From Lentisphaerota bacterium (GTDB taxonomy: Bacteria; Verrucomicrobiota; Kiritimatiellia; RFP12; UBA1067): 21,331 nt of DNA. The notes under the pieces were generated by a model. It was not told where the DNA came from and did not search any database. It saw nothing but the letters and a program-made list of their open reading frames with translations. Location: positions 1 through 21,331 of the forward strand of contig JALHET010000012.1 of NCBI GenBank assembly GCA_022839525.1. Reading direction: 5' to 3'. Every line of letters starts with the position of its first letter. Positions within the stretch are counted from its first letter, which is position 1. Made by a program: the position numbers and the translations under genes. This document shows positions 7,594-15,250 of the stretch, one piece after another.

Positions 7594-9096
7594 ATGAGTG
7601 AACCCTCCATTACGATGCTGGCCATTTCGGATCTGCACTACACAGGCTTAGCGCATCAAACGGCGCAACGGCCGCAACAGCGCGGCGAGTTGACAAAAAC
7701 GTTGCTGAAGAAAGTGTTCGTGCGCCTGAACCATATGGGTGTCCACCCCGACCTGACCGTGCTGCTCGGCGATCTGGTCGAAGACGGGACAGACCGCCAT
7801 GCCGAGCTCGACATGATCTCGCTCCTCGGCGAGCTGACGCGTAGCGGCATACCGGTGCTCGCAGTCCCGGGCAACCACGACGTTGCCCCTTCCGCCTTCA
7901 CCTCATTCTTCGGTTGCGCCCCCGGCCTGCACAAAATCCGCGGATATGGATTCATCGTTTTTAACGATGTGTATGCCGAAAACCACGAATGCGAACGCTC
8001 AACCGAGGCGCTGGCGCTGACCAAGAAAATCGCCGCAGAACACCCGGGGGTGCCGCTCATCGCATTGCAGCACCCTCCCATTTATCCGGCGATCGACTCA
8101 CACTACCCTTATCGCCCCGTCAACGCGGCTGAAATCATCGACTCTTTCCAGAAAGCAGGGGTGATCCTTTCACTGAGCGGACATTACCATAAAGGACAAA
8201 AGGCGCGCGCGCACGAAGGTGTGCTGTATCATACCGTTCCAGCCCTGTGCGAGGCGCCCTTTCGGTTCAGCCTAATCCGCATCACCGGAACCCGCGTGGA
8301 AGTCGAAGAGATCAACCTCGCCATGCAGATACCGAACATCATCGACGTCCACTGCCACACCGAACACGCCTACTGCGGCACCACCATCGACACCGCCCCC
8401 TGTATCGCGCTCTCTCAAGCGCTGGGCGTCTCCACATTGTGCTTCACCGAACACGCGTTCCAGCTTTATTTCGACAAAAAGACCGCGATGGAATTCAAGT
8501 GGCAAAACACGCCCTCTCTCGCGAAAACCGTGTGGGCAACTCCTGAGCGCCACCGGATGGCGGCGTATCGCCGCTTCGCGCAGAAGTTGCGCTCCCCCTT
8601 CATCAAGATCGGCCTGGAGGTGGATCTCTACAACAACGGCAAACTGTTGCTCGCCCCAGAAGATGCGGAAGCCGAGTGGGATATCCTCATCGGCGCGATT
8701 CACTCCATCCAGGACTTCATTCCGGGCAAGACGGGGCAGAAAGACGCCGAGAACTTGTTTCTCAGGGATGTGGAACACCTCGTCGCACACGATATCGACG
8801 TGTTGGCGCACCCGTTCCGTTTCTTCCCGCGCAATCGGCTCGAAACCCCCACCCGCCTTTATACCGAAGTGGCAGACTTGCTCGCGGACAGCGGTGTGGC
8901 GGTGGAGGTGAATTTCCACACACACCAGCCCGATCCTGAATTCATCCGGCAATGCGCAGAGAAAGGCGTTAAGATCGCCTTCGCCTCTGACGCGCACGAC
9001 CTTGCCGAGGCCGGCGAGTTCTGGCCGCATGTGAACGTGCTCAGACAAGCGGGCATCACGCCAAAGACGTACCCCGAAACACTCTTCTCCTTCTGA
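7594..9096 (+). CDS. Bifunctional phosphoesterase: calcineurin-like metallophosphoesterase fused to PHP domain
   Basis: Two metal-dependent phosphoesterase folds sit in one 500-residue chain. The N-terminal half (about 5-245) has the full metallophosphoesterase set: SDLH (Asp13, His15), GDLVEDG, PGNHD, LQHPP and GHYHKG. The C-terminal half (about 250-500) has the PHP set: DVHCHTEHAYCG, TEHAF, a metal-site Glu in GLEVDLY, GAIHS, LAHPF and SDAHD, resembling histidinol-phosphatase-type PHP proteins. Both active sites look intact. No signal peptide is present, so it is expected in the cytoplasm. Substrates are unknown: nucleotide, sugar-phosphate or cyclic nucleotide targets are possible, and histidinol phosphate cannot be excluded, although no his gene is nearby. 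I chose ATG 7594 because the protein then begins just before the first metal motif; an in-frame TTG at 7582 would add four residues. Neither start has a strong ribosome binding site. Confidence 0.85.
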   Translation: MSEPSITMLAISDLHYTGLAHQTAQRPQQRGELTKTLLKKVFVRLNHMGVHPDLTVLLGDLVEDGTDRHAELDMISLLGELTRSGIPVLAVPGNHDVAPSAFTSFFGCAPGLHKIRGYGFIVFNDVYAENHECERSTEALALTKKIAAEHPGVPLIALQHPPIYPAIDSHYPYRPVNAAEIIDSFQKAGVILSLSGHYHKGQKARAHEGVLYHTVPALCEAPFRFSLIRITGTRVEVEEINLAMQIPNIIDVHCHTEHAYCGTTIDTAPCIALSQALGVSTLCFTEHAFQLYFDKKTAMEFKWQNTPSLAKTVWATPERHRMAAYRRFAQKLRSPFIKIGLEVDLYNNGKLLLAPEDAEAEWDILIGAIHSIQDFIPGKTGQKDAENLFLRDVEHLVAHDIDVLAHPFRFFPRNRLETPTRLYTEVADLLADSGVAVEVNFHTHQPDPEFIRQCAEKGVKIAFASDAHDLAEAGEFWPHVNVLRQAGITPKTYPETLFSF

Positions 9097-9113
9097 GCGC
9101 CTGAGGCGCCTTA
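9097..9113. terminator. Small hairpin between convergent genes
   Basis: GCGCC-TGA-GGCGC is a perfect 5-bp GC stem with a 3-base loop in the 14-base gap between the phosphoesterase and ptsI stop codons. It is followed on the plus strand by CTTATT, so a weak bidirectional terminator is possible. There is no strong U-tract. Confidence 0.3.
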
Positions 9114-10916
9114 TTGCAGATACAGCAGTTCAGGGGCGAGCTTCATCACGTGTTTGCGGCAATAGGTATAAACCTTGTCCGCTGATGCCCCCGTCATGCA
9201 CCGTGCCGTATTCGCCAGGCTCCGCGCATCACTGAACGCGATTTGCCCGACAATTTTTTTAACGAGCGGGATAAGGTTAGGCGACATGCTGAGTTCGTCC
9301 ACGCCCATACCGATCAACAGCACCGCCATAACCGGATCAGCCGCCATCTCTCCGCACACCGATACCGCCAACGCATGCGCATGAGTCGCCTTCACCGTCA
9401 TGTCAATCAACCGCAACACCGCCGGGTGGGTCGGCTGGTAGAGGCGTGCGACTGTCTCGTTGACGCGGTCAACCGCCAATGTGTATTGGATAAGATCATT
9501 CGTCCCGATCGAGACGAAATCCGACTCCTTGGCCAACGCATCCGCAATAAGAGCCGCCGCGGGAATCTCGATCATCACCCCTCTTTTGATCTTCTCGTTG
9601 AAAGGGATGCCCGCCTTCCTGAGTTCCGCCATACACCCGTGCACCTCCAAATTGGCCGCACGAAGCTCTTCAATCGTCGCGACCATCGGGTACATGAGCT
9701 GCACATTCCCGTGCGCGCTGGCCCGCAGGATCGCCCTCAGTTGGCGCCGGAACACCTCCGGATTGCGCAACAAGTAACGGATCGACCGGTTACCGAGAAA
9801 CGGGTTAGCCTCTTTGTGTGAAGTCGCCGTACTTTTGGTCATCTTGTCGCCCCCGAGATCAAGCACACGGATCGTGACGGGCTGCCCCGCAGGCAACGCG
9901 CGCGTAGCCTCCGTGTAGGCATGTGTCTGTTCGTCCTCGGTTGGCTCGCGGTCAAATGTCAGCCAGAGATACTCCGACCGGTAAAGCCCCACGCCTTCCG
10001 CCCCGACCGCGTAGAGTCCGGCCATCGGCGTGCTGTGATCAACATTCGCCAACACTGGCACCGCATGACCATCGCTGGTCGCGCCGGGCGACAGCTTTCC
10101 CTGCTCGAGACTCTCCTCCTGCGACTTCGAGCGGACCACCATCTTCTCAAACGCCAAACGCTCTTCCTGACCGGGGTTCACGACCACCTTGCCGCGCGTA
10201 CCGTCGAGCAGCAGCATGTCACCGGTCCGAACCGTTTCAGAAATCGACCCGAGCCCGACAACCGCCGGGATTCCCAACGCACGCGCCAGCAGGGACGCAT
10301 GCGAGGTGTTGCTGCCGCGGTCGGTCGCGAACCCGAGAATCAGGTTTTTCGGCAATGAGATCGTTTCGGACGGGGTCAGTTCATCAGCCACCACAATGCA
10401 CGGCCACTCCGCGCGGAAAGCATGTGTGTCGGCGCCGCCCAATAAGTTCCGGATAATCCGCTTCGCGATATCGTTGACATCTTTGGCGCGTTCCTTGAGA
10501 TACGCATCATCCATCGCCGCAAAGATGGACGAGTATTTTTCGGACACAACGTTGACCGCCACCTCGGCGTTGACGCGGCTTTTCGACACCTTCTCTTTGC
10601 AGGCACCGAGAAAGGCCGGGTCTTCCAGCATCATCAGATGCCCGTCGAAAATCGTGGCTTCATTCCCTCTGATATGTTTGCCCAATTCAAGCGCCAAGGA
10701 GCGGATCTGCGTCCGCGTAAGCGCAAAGGCGTCCGACAACCGCGCCAGTTCGTGAGCCACCTGCTCCTCTTCGATACGGTATTCTGAAACCTGCTCATTC
10801 GCCGTCGTCCGGAACAGAAAGACGGGGCCGGTGACAAAACCGCGCGAGGCGGCCAAACCCGTCATGATGCGCATGCCGTTCTTCACATCGTGGATGATGT
10901 CCGGGTCATTGTTCAT
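9111..10916 (-). CDS. ptsI: Phosphoenolpyruvate-protein phosphotransferase (PTS enzyme I)
   Basis: Enzyme I takes phosphate from phosphoenolpyruvate onto a histidine and passes it to HPr in the cytoplasm. From the chosen start it has 601 residues. The phosphorylated histidine is in GSNTSHASLLAR (His206), followed by LGIPAVVG. The C-terminal PEP-binding barrel shows PMVATIEELRAA, GVMIEIPAA, SIGTNDLIQYTLAVDR and the catalytic Cys motif VCGEMAADP. The frame opens further upstream to 10970, inside ptsH. I chose ATG 10916, which overlaps the ptsH stop by 11 bases; a second ATG at 10874 (MRIMTGLAAS), where homology to other EI proteins begins, is also plausible and has GAAG about 8 bases upstream. 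It is the last gene of the operon. With HprK and HPr but no EII gene nearby, the role may be regulatory as well as or instead of sugar uptake. Confidence 0.95.
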   Translation of the reverse strand: MNNDPDIIHDVKNGMRIMTGLAASRGFVTGPVFLFRTTANEQVSEYRIEEEQVAHELARLSDAFALTRTQIRSLALELGKHIRGNEATIFDGHLMMLEDPAFLGACKEKVSKSRVNAEVAVNVVSEKYSSIFAAMDDAYLKERAKDVNDIAKRIIRNLLGGADTHAFRAEWPCIVVADELTPSETISLPKNLILGFATDRGSNTSHASLLARALGIPAVVGLGSISETVRTGDMLLLDGTRGKVVVNPGQEERLAFEKMVVRSKSQEESLEQGKLSPGATSDGHAVPVLANVDHSTPMAGLYAVGAEGVGLYRSEYLWLTFDREPTEDEQTHAYTEATRALPAGQPVTIRVLDLGGDKMTKSTATSHKEANPFLGNRSIRYLLRNPEVFRRQLRAILRASAHGNVQLMYPMVATIEELRAANLEVHGCMAELRKAGIPFNEKIKRGVMIEIPAAALIADALAKESDFVSIGTNDLIQYTLAVDRVNETVARLYQPTHPAVLRLIDMTVKATHAHALAVSVCGEMAADPVMAVLLIGMGVDELSMSPNLIPLVKKIVGQIAFSDARSLANTARCMTGASADKVYTYCRKHVMKLAPELLYLQ

Positions 10917-11202
10917 CTGGGATATCGAACTTACGCCCCACCAGTGCCTCAAGCTCGTCAAGAACCTCATGCCTTTGCGGCCCGCTTGCGGTCACGCGCA
11001 ATTTCGAACCGCATACGGCCTCCAGCGTCATGAGTGCCATGATGCTCTTGCCCGACACGACACTGCCGTCCTTCTCAACATCGACATCCGCGTTAAAACG
11101 CGATGCCACCTTGGCGAAGAGCCCCGCCGGACGGACGTGCATTCCGTACTTGTTCAGCAAAACGAACTCGCGCGTCTCCGCATGTGTATCAGACTGTCCC
11201 AC
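10906..11202 (-). CDS. ptsH: Phosphocarrier protein HPr
   Basis: HPr is the small cytoplasmic phosphocarrier between enzyme I and PTS partners, and a substrate of HprK. The 98 residues contain the EI-phosphorylated histidine in GMHVRPAG (His22; usual form GLHARPA) and the HprK target serine in SGKSIMALMTL (Ser53, equivalent to Ser46). Both regulatory sites are intact. The start codon is GTG at 11202, placed by an excellent Shine-Dalgarno sequence inside the end of hprK and only 3 bases after its stop. About ten residues precede the usual HPr start, which is a modest extension. It overlaps the ptsI start by 11 bases, indicating translational coupling. Confidence 0.95.
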   Translation of the reverse strand: MGQSDTHAETREFVLLNKYGMHVRPAGLFAKVASRFNADVDVEKDGSVVSGKSIMALMTLEAVCGSKLRVTASGPQRHEVLDELEALVGRKFDIPDEQ

Positions 11203-11205
11203 GAT

Positions 11206-12177
11206 CTATTCTCCTCCACCGACATGGTGCTGCTTAATCCGCGAGTCCAATTCACGAACCGCGACAAATCCTGAAAGACGCATTTTGTGCTCTTGCGCCG
11301 CCGTTTCCACCAAGTTTACCAAGTCCCTGCCCGGAGCGACAGAGATCACCAATTGAGGCACAGAAATCCCGAGAAACTTGCGACACATTTCCTCCACGCC
11401 CGTGCGGTCCAGTTCGGCATCGGCCTCGCCCTGCCGTTTCAAGGTCACAACCAAATCCAGCTGCTTTTCGCCACGCACCGCCGCGATACCAAAAATCGAC
11501 GGCACATGAATAATGCCGATCCCCCGGATCTCCATGTAGTACTGCGTCACCGGAATGGCAGATCCGAGCAGGAAATTGTTGCTGTCGCGCCGCAACTGCG
11601 TCAGGTCATCCGCCACCAGCGCATGCCCACGCTTGATCAGCCCGAGCGCGGTTTCACTCTTACCCAAACCGGGCGCCCCTTCGATGAGCACGCCCACGCC
11701 GGCCACCTCCAGCATGGTGCCGTGAACTTTGCACCGCGGCGCACGCAGATCTTCCAGCACGAACGTTGCCGCGTGAATGAAATCTCGCGTCACCATACCG
11801 GTGCGCAACACCGCCACCCCGTCCCGTTCGGCCATACGGAAGACTTCCGGGAAAACCCGTTTGCCACGGGTAAAGATCATGCAGGGTATCTTTTGCGCGA
11901 ACACCTCTTCAAACCGCTGCACACGCAAGCCTTCCTGCAACGACGAGAGGTAGGCGTTCTCCACCATTCCCAGCACCTGAATACGCTTTTTGGCGAAATG
12001 CTTGAAATACCCCGAAAGGGCAAGGCCAGGGCGGTGAATCATCGGTTCGATGATCACCCGCCCCAACCCCGCCTCCCCGGCGGCCAGCTCAAGATTCAAC
12101 CTGTTGCGGCCGACTTTCAAGAACTGGCCGACCGTGACAGGCGATTGATGAACCGGGTTCTGCCGGTTTTCCGCCAT
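11206..12177 (-). CDS. hprK: HPr kinase/phosphorylase
   Basis: HprK phosphorylates HPr on its regulatory serine using ATP or pyrophosphate and reverses this with phosphate. The 323 residues have an N-terminal MurE/F-like domain (about 1-130) and a C-terminal kinase domain. Visible motifs: VHGTMLEV before the P-loop, the P-loop GAPGLGKSE at 167-175, the RGHALVADD catalytic segment, and the HprK signature EIRGIGIIHVPSIFG. The P-loop is slightly unusual: most HprK proteins read G-E/D-S-G-x-G-K-S, while here Ala-Pro replaces the second and third residues. I chose ATG 12177, which forms a TGATG overlap with the hpf stop and has AGGA four bases upstream; a GTG immediately before it would put the binding site too close. 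In Gram-negatives of this type, HprK usually serves a regulatory PTS arm rather than classical catabolite repression. Confidence 0.95.
   Translation of the reverse strand: MAENRQNPVHQSPVTVGQFLKVGRNRLNLELAAGEAGLGRVIIEPMIHRPGLALSGYFKHFAKKRIQVLGMVENAYLSSLQEGLRVQRFEEVFAQKIPCMIFTRGKRVFPEVFRMAERDGVAVLRTGMVTRDFIHAATFVLEDLRAPRCKVHGTMLEVAGVGVLIEGAPGLGKSETALGLIKRGHALVADDLTQLRRDSNNFLLGSAIPVTQYYMEIRGIGIIHVPSIFGIAAVRGEKQLDLVVTLKRQGEADAELDRTGVEEMCRKFLGISVPQLVISVAPGRDLVNLVETAAQEHKMRLSGFVAVRELDSRIKQHHVGGGE
11211..11217 (-). promoter_or_regulatory. Strong Shine-Dalgarno of ptsH
   Basis: GGAGGAG on the minus strand lies 8 bases before the GTG start at 11202, within the last codons of hprK. It decides the non-ATG start of ptsH and suggests high expression of HPr relative to its neighbours. 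Confidence 0.75.
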
Positions 12178-12491
12178 CACTTCCTTTCGGTCTTGCGGGT
12201 ATGCGCCGTCACGCGCTTCTGGATGGTTTTCCGGAGTTGCTTCTCGGCGCGGGCCGCTGCCGTGTCAATCACCGCCCGAGCGTTCGCCGCATGTTCTTTG
12301 GCGCCAACCGCTGTCAGCCCCTTCTGCTGGACAACGAACTCCGCTTCGTACAGGTGGCGCTGCACATCGACGATCACATGCACGCTCTCCACGCGCGGGA
12401 ACTGCTTCACCAGCTTCGCCGCACGCTTCTCCGCATACTCTTTCAACCCGGGTGCCGCATTCAGATGCCGAACCGTCACTTCAATAGGCAT
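12177..12491 (-). CDS. hpf: Ribosome hibernation-promoting factor, short form
   Basis: This small protein binds the 30S decoding region in slow growth and helps form inactive ribosomes. From ATG 12491 it has 104 residues beginning MPIEVTVRHLNAAPGLKEYA, the usual start of the family, followed by VHVIVDVQRH and YEAEFVVQQKG strands and a basic Lys/Arg-rich C-terminal tail. It lacks the C-terminal dimerisation domain of long HPF. An in-frame extension to 12548 runs into lptB and has no homology, so it is rejected. AAAGGA lies 9 bases before the chosen start. Its stop overlaps the hprK start (TGATG). The lptB-hpf-PTS neighbourhood resembles the lptB-rpoN-hpf-PTS order of proteobacteria, but rpoN is absent here. 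Confidence 0.92.
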   Translation of the reverse strand: MPIEVTVRHLNAAPGLKEYAEKRAAKLVKQFPRVESVHVIVDVQRHLYEAEFVVQQKGLTAVGAKEHAANARAVIDTAAARAEKQLRKTIQKRVTAHTRKTERK

Positions 12492-12500
12492 AAGCTGTCG

Positions 12501-12506
12501 TCCTTT
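12501..12506 (-). promoter_or_regulatory. Shine-Dalgarno of hpf
   Basis: AAAGGA on the minus strand, 9 bases upstream of ATG 12491. It supports the shorter hpf start over the frame extension to 12548. Confidence 0.6.
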
Positions 12507-12544
12507 CTTTAAGTGGCCTGTTGTGGCAGGCCGGTTACTGTTTC

Positions 12545-13300
12545 TCACATCCTGAAATTCTTGCCGAGATACAACCGGCGCGCCGTCTCGTCCTGCACCA
12601 GAAAATCGCTCGGCCCCTCACACAGGATCTGGCCGTCGTACAGCAGATACGCACGGTCGACAATCGACAGCGTCTCGCGCACGTTGTGATCCGTCACGAT
12701 GATCCCGAGCCCGCGGGAGCGCAACCCCTTAACAATCTCTTGGATATCGTGTACCGCCAACGGATCCACGCCGCTGAACGGCTCGTCAAGCATCAGAATC
12801 GCAGGTTTCCGCACCAGCGCGCGCGCGATCTCGAGCTTGCGCCGTTCGCCGCCGCTGAGTGTGTACGCGCGCTGCTTCGCCACCTTGGTCAGCCCCAGAC
12901 TCGCAAGCAGTTCCTCCGCCCTTCCAACACGCTCAGCCTTGGTCAGCGGCAAGGTCTCCAGAATCGCCAAGACATTTTCCTCAACCGTCAGTTTCCGGAA
13001 GATCGACGCCTCCTGCGCCAGATACCCCAGCCCCAGCCGCGCGCGGCGGTACACCGGCATCCGGGTAATGGCTTCACCGCGGAACGAGATAACCCCCTCA
13101 TTCGGCCGCACCAGACCGACTACCATGTAAAACGTCGTCGTCTTGCCCGCGCCGTTCGGGCCGAGCAGTCCCACGATCTCGCCGCAACTCGCATGAAGCG
13201 AAACCCCGTTCACAACCGTCCTCTGGCCATACTGCTTGACCAAATCAAAAGCCTGAATGTCAGGCACCCGTTCTGCCGTTTGTCCTGCTGCCTCGTCCAT
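12545..13300 (-). CDS. lptB: LPS export ABC transporter ATP-binding protein LptB
   Basis: LptB is the cytoplasmic ATPase that drives LptFG to extract LPS from the inner membrane. The 251 residues carry Walker A GPNGAGKTT (about 47-55), the Q-loop region GYLAQEASIFRKLTVEENV, signature LSGGERRKLEIARAL, Walker B ILMLDEPFSGVDP and the switch histidine in VTDHNVRETL. The Q-loop wording EASIFRKLTVEEN is characteristic of LptB rather than other ABC ATPases. I chose ATG 13300; a GTG at 13312 would add four residues but sits only two bases after the AGGA in the lptA stop region. Spacing for the ATG is rather long, so the exact start is uncertain. LptFG partners are not in this window. Confidence 0.95.
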   Translation of the reverse strand: MDEAAGQTAERVPDIQAFDLVKQYGQRTVVNGVSLHASCGEIVGLLGPNGAGKTTTFYMVVGLVRPNEGVISFRGEAITRMPVYRRARLGLGYLAQEASIFRKLTVEENVLAILETLPLTKAERVGRAEELLASLGLTKVAKQRAYTLSGGERRKLEIARALVRKPAILMLDEPFSGVDPLAVHDIQEIVKGLRSRGLGIIVTDHNVRETLSIVDRAYLLYDGQILCEGPSDFLVQDETARRLYLGKNFRM

Positions 13301-13316
13301 ACGTAAGATCACAGTC

Positions 13317-13868
13317 CTAAGGAATCAACTTCGTGTCGGCTTTTTTGAACGTCCCCGGAGGCAACACCACACGCCCCGGCGAGACTTCCATCCGCTCGTC
13401 GTCCAGCCAAAACGTAATCCGGTTGCCCGTCACCTCGCCGCCCTCATCGCCCTGCCTCATCAGCCGCGCGTTGCCGGTCATCACGATCTGCCCGTCTTTT
13501 TTCGTGTACACCGCCTTCTCGCAACTGGCCGAACGGTTCTGGTTGGTGATGCTGACCTGCCCGACCGCCATGATCTGCTGCACATCGTTCGTGCCCTCCA
13601 TGAACACCAGAAGCCGGTCCGACCGCATCACGAACCGCTCATCGTCCACCAGCACGTTTTCGTCGAACAGGATAACGCCCTCCTTGTTGTCGAACTCGAT
13701 CCGGTTGGCCGTAATCACCGCCTCGCGCCCCGGAGTCTCAGCCTTCGCGGCCTTGTCGGGGTTCGGTTTCTTGCCCGCCTCCGGCGCGGCCGTCTGCCCC
13801 TGAGCAAAAACCGCCCCGCAGACCAGCACCACGGCGACCCAACCGACTTTCAAAAATGACCGTTTCAC
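13317..13868 (-). CDS. lptA: LPS export periplasmic bridge protein LptA-like
   Basis: LptA-type proteins form the periplasmic beta-jellyroll bridge that carries LPS from LptC to LptD. From GTG 13868 there are 183 residues: a Sec signal peptide (VKRSFLKVGWVAVVLVCGAVFAQG), a short Pro/Ala/Lys linker, then OstA-like repeats with EAVITANRIEFDNKEGV, MAVGQVSITNQ and MTGNARLMRQGDEGGEVTGN. The glycine-plus-N/D pattern of successive strands is typical of the family. The GTG is decided by a strong GGGAGGA five bases upstream and gives a 4-base GTGA overlap with the lptC stop. The longer in-frame ATG at 13916 would put 16 polar residues before the signal peptide and is rejected. Sequence conservation in this family is low, so identification leans also on its place between lptC and lptB. 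Confidence 0.85.
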   Translation of the reverse strand: MKRSFLKVGWVAVVLVCGAVFAQGQTAAPEAGKKPNPDKAAKAETPGREAVITANRIEFDNKEGVILFDENVLVDDERFVMRSDRLLVFMEGTNDVQQIMAVGQVSITNQNRSASCEKAVYTKKDGQIVMTGNARLMRQGDEGGEVTGNRITFWLDDERMEVSPGRVVLPPGTFKKADTKLIP

Positions 13869-14380
13869 AAAATCCTCCCGAAGTTGTTCCGGATGCGTTG
13901 CGTCCGAATCTCGCAATCGGCCAAAATCTTAATAAATTGCTCTTCAATTGAAAAGTACATACCACGTCCTTTTAACCGGTCCCCGCTTTTAACCATGCTG
14001 ACCACCCCTTCGCAATACCCCCGTTTCTCCTTCCGGTCAAACAAACACCCCTCCGCAGTCAACTGCCCGTCACTGTGACCGTCTTCGGTCAACAACTCCA
14101 CGCTCACGCCCTCCGCGAATATCAGCCCGTCCAAGAAAATTTGCGCCTTCTTCGCCCTCAGCATGGCCCTGGCCCGCCCGTTTATGTGGTAAGCCAAAGG
14201 CAAATACAGGTTCTCCACCGGCGAAGTCATCGACGCCTTCACCGGCTCCCATTTCTCGGCCAGAGAACGCCAGACCTCCTCGGAATGCCGCGCGAACCAG
14301 CGGTCCACCTCGGGGTCATCCACACCGAACGCCACGCCGCAACCGGACAGGAACAACGCCCCCGCCAACATTGGCCGCAT
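13865..14380 (-). CDS. lptC: LptC-like LPS export protein, apparent lipoprotein
   Basis: This 171-residue protein sits directly upstream of lptA and shows the LptC-type beta pattern (LRAKKAQIFLDGLIFAEGVSV, then LTAEGCLFDR, GYCEGVVSMV and LKGRGMYFSIEEQFIKI in successive strands). LptC normally anchors to the inner membrane by one N-terminal helix and hands LPS to LptA. Here the N-terminus is MRPMLAGALFLSGCG, a short lipoprotein signal with lipobox LSGC and Cys14 as the likely lipidated residue. I chose ATG 14380 because GAGGG lies five bases upstream; the longer frame to 14410 overlaps kdsA. An extra helical stretch (about residues 20-50) follows the cysteine. The identification is moderate: it rests on pattern and operon position. 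Confidence 0.7.
   Translation of the reverse strand: MRPMLAGALFLSGCGVAFGVDDPEVDRWFARHSEEVWRSLAEKWEPVKASMTSPVENLYLPLAYHINGRARAMLRAKKAQIFLDGLIFAEGVSVELLTEDGHSDGQLTAEGCLFDRKEKRGYCEGVVSMVKSGDRLKGRGMYFSIEEQFIKILADCEIRTQRIRNNFGRIL
13873..13879 (-). promoter_or_regulatory. Shine-Dalgarno deciding the GTG start of lptA
   Basis: GGGAGGA on the minus strand inside the last codons of lptC, about five bases before GTG 13868. It fixes the start right at the signal peptide. Confidence 0.7.
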
Positions 14381-14385
14381 CAGAT

Positions 14386-14390
14386 CCCTC
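14386..14390 (-). promoter_or_regulatory. Shine-Dalgarno of lptC
   Basis: GAGGG on the minus strand, five bases before ATG 14380 and overlapping the gap after the kdsA stop at 14394. It supports the short lipoprotein start. Confidence 0.55.
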
Positions 14391-14393
14391 TGT

Positions 14394-15215
14394 TTAACGC
14401 ACCACCCCATGAATCTCCTTCAACACCGGCCATACGTTCTTCAGATCCTTGAAGGCGATCGCATTCGCCTTGTCCGAGAGTGCTTCGGCGGGCTTCATAT
14501 GCGTCTCCATAAACACGCCGTCCACGCCCGTGGCCACTGCGGCACGCGCCAGTGCCGGAGCCCAGCGGCCATCGCCACCGCTCATCTTCCCCGCACCGCC
14601 CGGCCGCTGCACGCTGTGCGTCGCGTCGAACACCACCGGATACCCAAACTCGCGCATGATCAACAGGCTCCGCATGTCCGCCACAAGGTTATGATACCCA
14701 AAACTCGCCCCGCGTTCCGTCAGGATAATTTTGGAATTCCCCGCGCCCGTGATTTTGTCGATCACGTTGGCCATATCCTCGGGAGCCATGAACTGACCTT
14801 TCTTGACATTGATGACCTTACCCGTCTCGGCCGCAGCCACCACCAGATCCGTCTGGCGACACAAGAACGCCGGGATCTGCAGGATGTCCACCGCCTCGGC
14901 GGCTAACGCCGCCTGTCCGGGCTCATGAATGTCCGTCAGCACCGGCACGTGGAACCGGTCGCGCACCTCCTTCAGAATCGCCAACCCCTCAAACAGCCCC
15001 GGCCCGCGGTACGAGTCCACCGAGGTCCGGTTCGCTTTGTCGAACGAAGCTTTGAAGACCAGCGGCACGTCCAGTTTGTCCGCCAGACCTACCAGCTTCG
15101 CCGCCAGCCCCATCGTGCCCTCGACCGACTCAATCACGCACGGCCCCGCGATGAACGCCAGCCGCTTGCCGCCGAACACCACCTTGCCCACCTTCACCGG
15201 ATTGATTTTTGCCAT
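14394..15215 (-). CDS. kdsA: 3-deoxy-8-phosphooctulonate synthase (KDO-8-P synthase), class II-like
   Basis: KdsA condenses arabinose-5-phosphate with phosphoenolpyruvate to KDO-8-phosphate, a precursor of the LPS inner core. The 273 residues show GPCVIES, FKASFDKANRTS, RGPGLFEGL, KKGQFMAPEDM, LTERGASFGYHNLV and DATHSVQRPGG, covering the PEP and arabinose-phosphate sites. Cys26 in GPCVIES, with His200, Glu237 and probably Asp248, matches the metal ligands of class II (metal-dependent) enzymes such as that of Aquifex; class I enzymes such as the E. coli one have Asn in place of the cysteine. The start ATG 15215 has AAGGGG about 11 bases upstream. It is 52 bases downstream of kdsB and 13 bases before lptC. 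Confidence 0.96.
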   Translation of the reverse strand: MAKINPVKVGKVVFGGKRLAFIAGPCVIESVEGTMGLAAKLVGLADKLDVPLVFKASFDKANRTSVDSYRGPGLFEGLAILKEVRDRFHVPVLTDIHEPGQAALAAEAVDILQIPAFLCRQTDLVVAAAETGKVINVKKGQFMAPEDMANVIDKITGAGNSKIILTERGASFGYHNLVADMRSLLIMREFGYPVVFDATHSVQRPGGAGKMSGGDGRWAPALARAAVATGVDGVFMETHMKPAEALSDKANAIAFKDLKNVWPVLKEIHGVVR

Positions 15216-15250
15216 AGAAATCGCGCCCCTTTTCCAGCTTCCGAAGGCCT

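Noticed and set aside
10917..10970. N-terminal extension of enzyme I to 10970
   Set aside because: It would overlap ptsH by 65 bases and adds residues with no similarity to enzyme I; later ATGs at 10916 or 10874 fit better.
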